IMG/VR virus record: IMGVR_UViG_3300024180_000004
Location: 1-64,000 of that record
Length of the DNA stretch: 64,000 nucleotides
Direction: 5' to 3' (one strand)
Source: a virus
Shown here: positions 45,101 through 53,277 of the stretch, one piece after another
Position numbering within the stretch: position 1 is the first letter of the stretch
Layout of the letters: each line of letters begins with the position of its first letter
Notes under the pieces: generated by a model
Told to the model about the DNA's origin: nothing
Seen by the model: only the letters and a program-made list of their open reading frames with translations
Databases searched by the model: none
Translations under genes and position numbers: made by a program

Positions 45101-46114
45101 AGTCATTTCAACTTCTTCAGAAATCACATCTTTATAAGAAAGGAATTCTATATTAGTTTCATTTTTACCTGCAATTGTATGTCCAATTAAATCTAATTTA
45201 CCATTAAAGAAATCTGTTTCAACTAAATCGTTATTAAACGCACAGAAAACTCCGGTTCTATCTGTATCTCTATTTATTACCGTTTCGATAAATATATTTC
45301 TACCATTATCATCTCTAAAATATGGAATTAAAGAAAGTCCTTCATAATAAGATAGAAGGGTGATATTTCTATCATTTGCAAATTCTCTAACTTTATCTTT
45401 TCTAAGACCATCGGCATTGAAGTATGTACTCCATCTAGAATCGACTGCTAAGTCTCTATAGTTTGACCAGTCTCCACCTACAACAATAACATCGACCATA
45501 TAGTCAGATGCGTAATCATTTGAACTAATGTAAGGTGGCATCTTTTCAACTGAACCATACCATTCGATTAAAGTTCTATCAAAACCTGTTACCGAAGACT
45601 TAAATGCAAATACTGTAACATATCTATCTGATAGATTGGTTAAACTAAATGCTCTTTCGGAATATCCTGTATTACTTTTTGTTAAGTTGATGAATGATTC
45701 AGTATCTCTTTTCCAGAAACCTGTTGTATCAAAGAATCTTCTATAAGGACCTACTCTATCAACATCATTTAAATAATCTGCTGATGTAGATAAAGATTTA
45801 TACTCAATAGTATCTAAGTTGTCATCTGTTAGTAGTAGGTTTACTGCAAAAACTGGTGCAGTTTCCAACATTTTAGAAATAGTTCTGTGAAAAAAAGAGC
45901 CTTTTCTTTCCAAGCTTCTATCCAATTGACCGAAGATTGCTTCTAAATCAGAATTATTAGTAATTCTGATAGGTGTGTTAACAGGTCCTTTTTTAGAGAC
46001 ACCGATTACTAAATTTGTAATACCACCTTCAGCAACTGGAGTTGCGATAACTGAGTTATCATATTCTTCTAAGAATATCCCTGGTCTTTTGTATTTTCCA
46101 ATTTGAATTGCCAT
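42191..46114 (-). CDS. Tail sheath protein (gp18-like), unusually large
   Basis: The protein has 1307 residues, about twice T4 gp18 (659). The N-terminus KYKRPGIFLEEYDNS and GGITNLVIGVSKKGPVNTPI, and the C-terminal part TIAAGVTNGRITNIAGLEMD, INPIVFKRNRGNVI, LIELERELSRMLLDFQWRYN are sheath hallmarks; the C-terminal domain interlocks with neighbours during contraction. The middle (about 150-900) is extra beta-rich sequence, likely surface domains. Transcription is toward the baseplate hub genes, with a terminator after it. Confidence 0.88.
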   Translation of the reverse strand: MAIQIGKYKRPGIFLEEYDNSVIATPVAEGGITNLVIGVSKKGPVNTPIRITNNSDLEAIFGQLDRSLERKGSFFHRTISKMLETAPVFAVNLLLTDDNLDTIEYKSLSTSADYLNDVDRVGPYRRFFDTTGFWKRDTESFINLTKSNTGYSERAFSLTNLSDRYVTVFAFKSSVTGFDRTLIEWYGSVEKMPPYISSNDYASDYMVDVIVVGGDWSNYRDLAVDSRWSTYFNADGLRKDKVREFANDRNITLLSYYEGLSLIPYFRDDNGRNIFIETVINRDTDRTGVFCAFNNDLVETDFFNGKLDLIGHTIAGKNETNIEFLSYKDVISEEVEMTSTPLDLPGNVTALLGGSASWAYNSQGTNHTYGTPKVNGWVANGNNRTSYFSEGYVYNVAADYLGELSPSFGTNSIVATYSLLNTDAIAFSVVGDNMVELDSNPVTLSISTDNYVYSSSTASYVSTFVLDSTGSFKVVNSSNSTNPTVASTDIVLGYVTFDVYQQEISGTPSFTNVNIDEDGFKNFEVGTDYLVEDLGSGSIKVTFLDTDASPSVKNYEQYRRFIMFNRLVELIDSTNKDKMTMLLNYTSGKKASLSGMTITDIVTSTTQDKSFVLNTGLTSVELSDVIEGFLVLYTVDNEFIIGSKGVKTQNEVAETETGYGVVGLESNFYTKYENGSINTGDFFYTNRIPFGILQNANNLPYVSGEEFISDIYFFNGESPVSVFGLTAGINVGPTSSAAGYDYIAFNSSEDPALELYDIISIPSAITNTGTFTIISDNLISTIDDGAGIFNYVYKVSENTTYERVQNVSIIEDFNTKHYLKMYLDTDGKLNTYFMDETFTAFEEVDTNTAGTIEIQSAISNYKQTLEIEVPTGYTQVPNKVLVNGARYTEVKVGDFLEAFYDENTLVAGEYPRKLTRIVSKRQYSGNVDLVEITCDSEIKVIAFGTDLQTTRYKTVDNYATTYKAIPLKGFRVREASLPDGTEARQNTLLNLTAKGTPIFKALTNKEAIDFRYLVDSFGLGLTERSKQQLVDICGDRLDAFGFLNMPSMKSFKNSSSPTFVNSEGVLQAEFIAKGADPESGPAFLYSFGDGEGTTCVGYFMPYLTVNDNGRPLDMPPAAHVATTYMRKHISNVGSITPWTIAAGVTNGRITNIAGLEMDLTPSDIEWLNGAQINPIVFKRNRGNVIETENTAQTLYKSALSYIHVREVLIELERELSRMLLDFQWRYNTPDIRSEIKLRADVICETYVSKNGLYNYFNKMDEENNTTEVIDNQIGVLDTYVEPIKGMGIIVNNVTILRTGAISAGGFA

Positions 46115-46173
46115 ATTTTTAGTTTAATTTTTTATAGTTAAAGTATATATAAAATGTAAAAAGTGATATTTTT

Positions 46174-46734
46174 CTATTTTTTTATATCATCTGTTATTTT
46201 TTTAGAAGAATCTACTAATTCCTTTTTTATATCATCCATTTTCTTCTTTAAATCACTTTCTGCAGTTGTTAAGTCTTTTTGTGTGTCAATTATTTCTTGG
46301 CCTTTCAACTTTTGTTTTGATTTTATGTCGTTTATAGTATTTGTCTTCGATTCTACGGAACTATCACTACTATTATCAGAGTTTAATAATTTTAAATCCT
46401 CTTGATTTTGATATAAATCATCATTGTACTTGACCAATTCATCTTGTATCTTTTTTATTCTGCTCTGAAGACTCAAAACTTTTGTATATCCTTCGATAAA
46501 GGGGTTATTTGGAAATTTATCTCTTATCTCATTTATCTTATCCTTTAGTATAGTATCACCATCATCTGATTTTATATTTGTAAATGTACGATCCAGTTCG
46601 GCCTTTACTTTTGGATATTCCTTTATACTTTTCTCTAAATCATTTAACTTTTCCTTAGCGAGCATTATCTCTGGTCTATCTGTTACCTCAACATTTATAT
46701 TCTCAAAATGTTTGAATTTTTTTAAGTATTTCAT
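46174..46734 (-). CDS. Tagged coiled-coil protein
   Basis: The protein has 186 residues and begins MKYLKKFKHFENINVE. Almost the whole remainder is a predicted coiled coil (EKLNDLEKSIKEYPKVKAEL, LQSRIKKIQDELVKYNDDL) with a Ser/Asp-rich break near 120. It lies three bases after the 1046-residue tagged protein. A packaged core or scaffold component is the inference. Confidence 0.75.
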   Translation of the reverse strand: MKYLKKFKHFENINVEVTDRPEIMLAKEKLNDLEKSIKEYPKVKAELDRTFTNIKSDDGDTILKDKINEIRDKFPNNPFIEGYTKVLSLQSRIKKIQDELVKYNDDLYQNQEDLKLLNSDNSSDSSVESKTNTINDIKSKQKLKGQEIIDTQKDLTTAESDLKKKMDDIKKELVDSSKKITDDIKK

Positions 46735-46737
46735 AGT

Positions 46738-49700
46738 TTATTTAATATTTGTATCTTTTATACCTTCGGTTGAACTTATATTTTCGAATCCACCATACTC
46801 TTTAATATTTTTTTCAGTTGAACTTTTGTCAATTTTAACCCTTTTAAAATCATCTTTAGTTGAACCTCTACTTAAATCTACTATGTGATTGGCCTTTATT
46901 ATTTTCCAATTATTTTCTTTCTTAACAACTTTAGTTCCTTTATTGTCTGATTTCTTATCATCATTAACTCTCATAACACTATTTATAGTTATAGAGTTTG
47001 GGAGATTAAATTTACCATCTTTGTACAACTCTGTTGATTTTATACGTGTTGCCATAATTGGATAAATCTCACCATTTGGATCCTTCTCATTAAATTGATT
47101 AATTTCTTTGTTTAAATTAACCGTTGTTCTACTAAATTTTTGAAGACTCTTTTTAAGATAAAATGCAGTTTCGGAATAGTTAATATATAAAAAGTTATCT
47201 TTTATTTCTTGTATTTGGAAATAAAATCTCTTTCCGTTACCACCATTCTCAGAAATAAGTAGTGAGAACCAAGTATACTCTAAAGAGTTCTCGTTTTTAA
47301 TTTTTATACTTGTTTCTCTACCATCGACAAGACTTACTTCTACCGATTTTATATTATTAGCAACTCCTGTTACAACACCACCGTCACCACCGTAATATAG
47401 ATTACTATCATTCTTATCATCTTTATATCCAAAATATTTATCTAGGAATTTAGCTTGTGCACCTTGTTCTTTACCTGAACCACCTTTGTATAGCTCATCA
47501 CCATCCAACATATCAGTCATGAATTTTCTTAGGTTCATACCTGCCTTTTCTATATACTCATCTCCAACTTTTAATTTAGTACCGACATTGAATATTGCTT
47601 GATATTTTTTATCTTTTTTAACATCCAATACACAATTTTCCCATTGATTAAAAATTGCATTATTTCTATATGGTCCACCACTTGCACCTGCGGTCTCTGG
47701 GGTACCACCTCCAAAACTATGATATTCTAAAAATGTTTTGTTAGATACTTTACCACCAGATCTACCAGTTGGAATAACTTGTGTTGTGTGTAACTTATAT
47801 GCTCTATTAAATACTTTCACAATCTCTAATATAGGATCCATACCATCTATTACAATAGAATCTTTTTTCTCTGCAAGTTTTTTATCTAAATTTACTCTTA
47901 CTTTATCAACTTCAGTTTTTTCTAAAATCCATATTTTTAGATCCATTTTTTTATCCCACCAGTCTTGTATTTTGGTAACACTATTTGGATTTTTCCACTC
48001 ACTTACTTCACTGTTATTGTCATTTGTAGTATCTTCCGTTGGATCTTCGGTATCTTCCGTTGGATCCGTAGTATCCTCTTCTTTCTTAAATCCAATTTTA
48101 TTTTCGGTATAATCTGCCTCATTCATACTTAAAAAAGATTTATATCTAAGTAGAGTTTTAGACTCTTCTAAAACTTTCTCAACATCATCCATAGACTTTG
48201 TAAACTCTTTACCACTTTTATCTTTGAAGATGAGATTTCTACCATCAATCCTTAATATTTCTTTAGTTATTTTCTTCCCGGTATCTCTACTATTCCAAGT
48301 AACCGTATCTCCTTCGTTCCATTTACTAGTCACTTCAAGAACATACTTCATGGATTCGTTGAATCCCTTTATATCATCCGTAAATACATCCCACGTCTCT
48401 CCCTTAACTTCAATTTTGTTTGTTTCATCAATATAAATAATGAAGCTACCATCGGGCTTTTCTTTAGTCACCGTATATATGTCTGCTATATATTTACCTA
48501 TTTCATTCGACTTTTCTAATATCGTATGTACATCTTCGTTTATTCCATTTATAGATCTTATGTTTGTATATATTTTATCTATGCTTAATTTATACTTTTC
48601 ATAACCGTCGTTTGTTGTTCTATCGTCAGAATTTAAAAACTTATGGAATTCACCATCTTTTATCAATATGTTTGGTTCGCTTTTAAATGCTAAATACAAT
48701 GGTTTTATTACATCCCATAGTTTTTTAGTATCTAAATCTAACTTACGCTCATCTTTCGAACTTGTGATGAATTTCCATATTTTACCAACAATTTTACCGA
48801 TAGGTTTACCCACTTTAGATGTGTTTGTATCGTTAGTATCTTCATCTATTTTTAGAAAATCATCATATTTCATTAATTTGGATTCAGTTTGAATTTGTTT
48901 CGGTGTTTTTTCTTTACTTTTGGCAACCGTAACATTTTCTTCACCTGGTAAAGGTTTTAGTTGATTTTTAGGAACGCTCATAGTTTTTTTATACATTCCT
49001 TTTACATCTTTAAATGCAACAAAAGCATGATCTCTCTTTATAACATCGGTTCCGATTATATCATCTTTTGTGAGAAATTCTTTATCTGGTCCAGCCTTTT
49101 TTGTTTTATCTAAAGAAATAATTTTAACAGGGTTTTCTTTACCACTTTTATTTGTAAATACATATTCTTTACCAATTTCAAACTCACCTTCTGTTGAAGA
49201 TTGTTTATTTGTCTGTTGTGTTGGTGATTCTGTTGAATTTACTACATTTTTTATTTCCTGTGTTATTCCTTGATAAGTCAATAAAATATCAAATAAATAC
49301 TTAAAGTTTTCTAAATATGTTTCCGTTTCTGTTCTTTTTTCTTCATTTTTGTAATCATCATCTTCTGATTCACCCTCTTCAAATTGTTCTAAATATTTTT
49401 TCCATTCATTCAATTGTCTTAGTAGTTCATTTTTATCTTCTAAATCCTTATTCGAATTAACTTCTAAAATTGCAGATTCTGTTAGATTCAATAATTCAAT
49501 CTTTGCTTCACCCTTTTCTACAGCATCTTGAAGAGCTATTAGATATGTTGATATTAAAGCCTTTGCATATAGTCTTTTATCATTTTCGTCCAACTCTGCA
49601 ACTGATGAGGTTAATAAAATATCATCCATTGAATCTCTGAGTCTTTGTTCAACTGACTTTATTCTTAAAAGATTTGCACCTATTTTGGCTTTCCTTAATG

Positions 49701-49878
49701 TTGAATTTATTAATCTACCTAATAATGAATCACCCCAACCAACATTATTGACAAAGGGACCACCTACTACATCTTCATTTATGGTTTTAATATTTTCGGA
49801 ATTTGTATATTTATCTTTAATTTTTAAAATATTATTATAATTTTTTAAAAAATCTTCTCTTCTATTAATATATTTCAT
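46738..49878 (-). CDS. Large tagged protein with internal tag-like repeats
   Basis: The protein has 1046 residues and begins MKYINRREDFLKNYN, then at about 36-48 NEDVVGGPFVNNV. Two further tag-like motifs occur inside: LMKYDDFLKIDED near residue 337 and LLRYKSFLSMNEADY near 585, each preceded by a run of charged linker. The intervening pieces are SH3-like or beta-rich (GEFEIGKEYVFTNKSGKENP; KWNEGDTVTWNSRD) and the C-terminal half has a Gly-rich conserved segment (FLEYHSFGGGTPETAGASGG). The layout looks like several packaged modules in one chain, possibly cut at the motifs. No enzyme motif was recognised. Confidence 0.75.
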   Translation of the reverse strand: MKYINRREDFLKNYNNILKIKDKYTNSENIKTINEDVVGGPFVNNVGWGDSLLGRLINSTLRKAKIGANLLRIKSVEQRLRDSMDDILLTSSVAELDENDKRLYAKALISTYLIALQDAVEKGEAKIELLNLTESAILEVNSNKDLEDKNELLRQLNEWKKYLEQFEEGESEDDDYKNEEKRTETETYLENFKYLFDILLTYQGITQEIKNVVNSTESPTQQTNKQSSTEGEFEIGKEYVFTNKSGKENPVKIISLDKTKKAGPDKEFLTKDDIIGTDVIKRDHAFVAFKDVKGMYKKTMSVPKNQLKPLPGEENVTVAKSKEKTPKQIQTESKLMKYDDFLKIDEDTNDTNTSKVGKPIGKIVGKIWKFITSSKDERKLDLDTKKLWDVIKPLYLAFKSEPNILIKDGEFHKFLNSDDRTTNDGYEKYKLSIDKIYTNIRSINGINEDVHTILEKSNEIGKYIADIYTVTKEKPDGSFIIYIDETNKIEVKGETWDVFTDDIKGFNESMKYVLEVTSKWNEGDTVTWNSRDTGKKITKEILRIDGRNLIFKDKSGKEFTKSMDDVEKVLEESKTLLRYKSFLSMNEADYTENKIGFKKEEDTTDPTEDTEDPTEDTTNDNNSEVSEWKNPNSVTKIQDWWDKKMDLKIWILEKTEVDKVRVNLDKKLAEKKDSIVIDGMDPILEIVKVFNRAYKLHTTQVIPTGRSGGKVSNKTFLEYHSFGGGTPETAGASGGPYRNNAIFNQWENCVLDVKKDKKYQAIFNVGTKLKVGDEYIEKAGMNLRKFMTDMLDGDELYKGGSGKEQGAQAKFLDKYFGYKDDKNDSNLYYGGDGGVVTGVANNIKSVEVSLVDGRETSIKIKNENSLEYTWFSLLISENGGNGKRFYFQIQEIKDNFLYINYSETAFYLKKSLQKFSRTTVNLNKEINQFNEKDPNGEIYPIMATRIKSTELYKDGKFNLPNSITINSVMRVNDDKKSDNKGTKVVKKENNWKIIKANHIVDLSRGSTKDDFKRVKIDKSSTEKNIKEYGGFENISSTEGIKDTNIK

Positions 49879-49980
49879 TATTAAAAATCTATTTTTTGGT
49901 ATATATTAAAGTTTTAATATATGTTTTCCTTTTTTAATCAGAAAAAATTCACTATATTTGTAGAACAAAATAAAGAAAAT

Positions 49981-50349
49981 ATGAAAGATATAATTTGCGT
50001 TGACCTTACGATACTTAGTGATGATGAACTTAAAGAATTCTGCGTTGGGTATAATTTAATGTATGATAGTATTTTAAATCTTAAAGAAAGAACATATGCA
50101 AAGTTATGGTTAACTAAAGATGGTATACTAATTGCGTTCAATCTTGTTGAAGAAAATATTTTTGAAATTGATGATTTTGAGACAATTAGATTATTTAATA
50201 AATTCTTACCTGAATTATTGGCAGTAGAGGTATATGAACCGGTTAAAATTCCAATTATTTTAGAGGTTGATGTTATCTTAGAAAAGATATCTAAATATGG
50301 TGTTGATTCTATAACCAAAGAAGAAAAAGACTTCTTAGATAATCAATAA
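49981..50349 (+). CDS. Unknown protein with C-terminal ILEKI motif
   Basis: From the ATG at 49981 (MKDIICVDLTILSDDELKEF) the protein has 122 residues. An ATG at 49921 is in frame but overlaps a TTTTAATATA promoter-like motif, so the later start is preferred. The end, VDVILEKISKYG...SITKEEKDFLDNQ, is the helical module shared with three other proteins here. The first 90 residues alternate helix and strand. No function can be given. Confidence 0.65.
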   Translation: MKDIICVDLTILSDDELKEFCVGYNLMYDSILNLKERTYAKLWLTKDGILIAFNLVEENIFEIDDFETIRLFNKFLPELLAVEVYEPVKIPIILEVDVILEKISKYGVDSITKEEKDFLDNQ

Positions 50350-50504
50350 CTTAATTTTTAAATAAAATAATATTCAAAATTTATTAAAAATCCACGATTA
50401 TAAAAAAAAAATTATAGAATCTCTAAAAAAAGACAATAAATAAGGTTATTGATTTTTATATTATATAATATTGAATATATAAGATATAAAAAAAAGTCTC
50501 CAAT

Positions 50505-50789
50505 ATGAGATATATCGAATTAAAACATAATGGTAAAGTCTTTACCAATGAAAGTGAAATAAATAAAATACTAATATCAAATAAATTATACTGGCTTATA
50601 GATTCTGAGTTTGAGAACGCAATTCTCGAATTAAGAAATAATACTATAATATGGTATAGTGGTGACTTCTACTCTGGTGATTGGCACTATGGTATATTTA
50701 AGGGGGGTTCATTTCATGGTGTTTGGGAAAATGGAATCTTTGAAAACGGAAATTTTAATGGTAAATGGGTAGAGGGAATCAAGTTATGA
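50505..50789 (+). CDS. Small protein with MORN-like W-x-G-x-F repeats
   Basis: The protein has 94 residues. The C-terminal half repeats a Trp-Gly-Phe pattern: WYSGDFYSGDWHYGIFKGG, SFHGVWENGIFENGNFNG and KWVEGI, about one turn every 10 residues. Such repeats form a flat beta sheet. The 155-base stretch before it holds A/T-rich sequence and a possible promoter (TATAATATTGAATATATAAG). Function unknown. Confidence 0.7.
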   Translation: MRYIELKHNGKVFTNESEINKILISNKLYWLIDSEFENAILELRNNTIIWYSGDFYSGDWHYGIFKGGSFHGVWENGIFENGNFNGKWVEGIKL

Positions 50790-50811
50790 TCTAAAAAATA
50801 AACAAATAACT

Positions 50812-51267
50812 ATGAAAAGGAGAAAAGTTGCTCTAAAAACGGTTGGGAGAAACGATGTCTATAATAATGGAATCGTTAGAATTACTAAAGAAGAAAATAT
50901 ATATTTTTTTGAAATTGGTAATGAGTTAACCAGTGATATAGCAGAGGCGGTTGTCCTATTAATGAGAAAATTTGATTGGGATGATAATATATGGAATTTA
51001 GAACTTGGTGAAGTTGATACAGAGAACATAACACCTGAGAAGTCTCTATTTTGGTTAACGGGTGGATATACGGAGTGGAGAACATTAGATAATTATAGTA
51101 AACCTTGGTGTGATTGCTATTTAGATTTTCAAGAAGAGTATGGTATGTTGATAATTAACATAGTAAAGCGAAGTAAAAAAATAAGTGAAATAAGAGATAA
51201 TTATTGTAAGTATCTTAATTTACCTATACTTTATGATTTTGCATTAAGTAAAAATATGATAAAATAA
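50812..51267 (+). CDS. Unknown protein
   Basis: The protein has 151 residues. It starts basic (MKRRKVALKTVGRNDVY) and has Trp-rich acidic segments (KFDWDDNIWNLELGE, FWLTGGYTEWRTLD). It follows the repeat protein by 22 bases and has its own terminator. No family is recognised. Confidence 0.7.
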   Translation: MKRRKVALKTVGRNDVYNNGIVRITKEENIYFFEIGNELTSDIAEAVVLLMRKFDWDDNIWNLELGEVDTENITPEKSLFWLTGGYTEWRTLDNYSKPWCDCYLDFQEEYGMLIINIVKRSKKISEIRDNYCKYLNLPILYDFALSKNMIK

Positions 51268-51271
51268 TAAA

Positions 51272-51305
51272 AAATAAAACACATAAAATAATGTGTTTTA
51301 TTTTT
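51272..51305 (+). terminator. Hairpin terminator
   Basis: AATAAAACACAT / ATGTGTTTTATT stem followed by T residues, after the 50812-51267 gene; the next gene starts right after it. Confidence 0.75.
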
Positions 51306-51318
51306 TTATATATACTTT

Positions 51319-51558
51319 ATGGATAATAAATTGGCGGTTTGTAGTAGTCCTTGGTGTAAGGCAACATTTTCTTATACTGATAGTGATATGGTTGGTAATG
51401 AAGATGTTAAATCACCACCTAAAAATTGTCCAAAATGTATAAGTTTTGATAATGAACTTAGTGGTGGTGTTACTTGGCTCGATAAAGAATATGAGGGTAG
51501 TAGATTTGATGTTATGCCACATGAAATAAAATATAAAGTAACAAATTTTAGACTATGA
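51319..51558 (+). CDS. Small zinc-ribbon-like protein
   Basis: The protein has 79 residues. CSSPWCKATF near the start and PPKNCPKCISFDNELSGG near residue 40 give two Cys pairs that could hold zinc. TATATATA five bases before the ATG is a candidate promoter. Its stop overlaps the next start by four bases. Confidence 0.7.
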   Translation: MDNKLAVCSSPWCKATFSYTDSDMVGNEDVKSPPKNCPKCISFDNELSGGVTWLDKEYEGSRFDVMPHEIKYKVTNFRL

Positions 51559-52400
51559 ATGCACATTTTTTTGACATAGAGACTATCTTGGTCATGGATA
51601 GCAAGGTTTGGTTGGTTGATAAGAATAGTCCAAATTTTCCAGTATTCAAAATTAGCAATTCTGACTTTAACCTTATAAGAAGTGGAATATACAAAAGTAA
51701 AAAAAATTCTATATATTTTGGTGGATCATCTTATTGGTTACCGGATGATTTAATGAATAGTATTAAAATAAAGTGTAAAAATCTTAATATAGATATAACA
51801 GATCTAACATTTTCTATGCAGGAATTTATGAATTCTGATATAATAGAAACACTTGATTATGATATTAATATAGATAACTTAATACACTTAAAAAATAAAA
51901 ATGATGATATCTATTTTATTTGCTCTAAAAACAATAAAAAAAATTATGATAAAATAATTAAGAAGATTGAGAATAAGTTAGAGGAAGTTGGTCTTTTTAT
52001 TAAAAAATATTATTTTATATCAGATACATTTTACAATAGAGACTTAGATGATATATCACATAAAAAGATTAGGTTATTATTACAACATTCAATTGGAATG
52101 AAAACAGATGGTGATAAATTTGTTGACGATGAACTTCAAAGTTATGATGATATTTACTTCTATGATGATGATCAAAATACAATAAGTCTTGGTATAAAAT
52201 GTAATAACCTTTTACAACTTATTATTGATAATAGTGATTCTGATATAAAATCCGAGATAATTGATTTATTAAAATCTGAGAATAAAAATATTTATTTTAA
52301 TTTTGTTAGTACTAACAAGGTTAAAAGATTTTCAACTACCAAGGTTGTAATAAAATATAACATGATAAAGACTTTTGAGAATTTTAATTGGAAGAAATAG
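51555..52400 (+). CDS. Unknown HAD-like protein with a C-terminal tag motif
   Basis: The protein has 281 residues. FFDIETILVMD at the start and YFYDDDQNTISLG near 220 suggest a HAD-type fold, but the first Asp motif is incomplete (no DxDxT), so activity is doubtful. The last residues MIKTFENFNWKK match the shared tag closely, here at the C-terminus rather than the N-terminus. It overlaps the zinc-ribbon gene by four bases and ends one base from a convergent gene. Confidence 0.6.
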   Translation: MNAHFFDIETILVMDSKVWLVDKNSPNFPVFKISNSDFNLIRSGIYKSKKNSIYFGGSSYWLPDDLMNSIKIKCKNLNIDITDLTFSMQEFMNSDIIETLDYDINIDNLIHLKNKNDDIYFICSKNNKKNYDKIIKKIENKLEEVGLFIKKYYFISDTFYNRDLDDISHKKIRLLLQHSIGMKTDGDKFVDDELQSYDDIYFYDDDQNTISLGIKCNNLLQLIIDNSDSDIKSEIIDLLKSENKNIYFNFVSTNKVKRFSTTKVVIKYNMIKTFENFNWKK

Positions 52401-52401
52401 A

Positions 52402-53025
52402 CTATTTATTCTTATCTTGTTCTTTATTCAACATTGCCATCTTAATCATATCATTCAATTTTCTATTATCAGTTATCTCACCTTCTGGTTTTGACTCTAT
52501 CTCTTCTGATACTTGTGTTTCTTGTTCAATCTCTTCGTATCCTAAATCCTTTCTAAGTGTTTTATAGAACTTTTCCAATTCGGTCTTTTGTCCAGATAAA
52601 AACTTGGCATTTTCTCTTATTTGACCAACTGTTTGATTGACAACTTCATGCATTCTTGCAGAATTATCGCCATTATCAACTTGCCTCATTTGTGTAAGTA
52701 AATTCTTTCTAGTCATCTTTGTTAAGAAGATTGCTTCTGCATAAACCATAGCATCCTCTTTCATTTTACTTTTTATATAAGGATGTTCTTTTAATTTAGG
52801 AACATCACCTAAGTATAAATCTACAAGTGGTTCAACAACATCCATTGCTTGTTGACTTGCAACTGTTAAATCCGAATCATAGTCATATATTTCAATTTCT
52901 CCCAAATCGGGTAGATCCTCTGGTCTTGCAAGATGTTTAGAAAAGTCGAAATCACCGTTTTCTGACTGTATTTCGTCAAATTCGTATTTTATTCTATTTT
53001 TTTCATTTTCTTCTTTTTTAGACAT
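52402..53025 (-). CDS. Helical protein next to the terminase, possible small terminase
   Basis: The protein has 207 residues with an acidic N-terminus, a helical core (AMDVVEPLVDLYLGDVPKLK, AEAIFLTKMTRKNLLTQMRQ, KFLSGQKTELEKFYKTL) and a charged tail. It lies divergent from the large terminase. Position and helical make-up would suit a gp16-type small terminase subunit, but no DNA-binding motif is clear. Confidence 0.45.
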   Translation of the reverse strand: MSKKEENEKNRIKYEFDEIQSENGDFDFSKHLARPEDLPDLGEIEIYDYDSDLTVASQQAMDVVEPLVDLYLGDVPKLKEHPYIKSKMKEDAMVYAEAIFLTKMTRKNLLTQMRQVDNGDNSARMHEVVNQTVGQIRENAKFLSGQKTELEKFYKTLRKDLGYEEIEQETQVSEEIESKPEGEITDNRKLNDMIKMAMLNKEQDKNK

Positions 53026-53200
53026 GGTTTATATGATTATTTTTAGTTTTTTCTTTTTCTAAAAAGTTTTTAAGAATCTTATCCATTAGTTTTGATTTAT
53101 TAATTGAATTCTCTTCACAATATTGTTCAAACTCTTTGTAAGTCTCTATGTCTACAGAGAAACCAACTTTTAATTTATTTACTCCCGATTTTCTTCCCAT
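53018..53200 (-). CDS. Ribbon-helix-helix DNA-binding protein
   Basis: The protein has 60 residues. KLKVGFSVDIETYKEFEQYC gives the strand and first helix, and NKSKLMDKILKNFLEKE the second helix, of an Arc/CopG-type repressor dimer that binds DNA with its beta ribbon. It overlaps the next gene by eight bases and is divergent from the terminase, so control of that shared promoter region is plausible. Confidence 0.7.
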   Translation of the reverse strand: MGRKSGVNKLKVGFSVDIETYKEFEQYCEENSINKSKLMDKILKNFLEKEKTKNNHINHV

Positions 53201-53277
53201 ATTGTATATATAAATTGAAAAAAGTGTATTTTTTCCACTTTTACTACTTTATATATACAAAAAATAAATGTATATAT

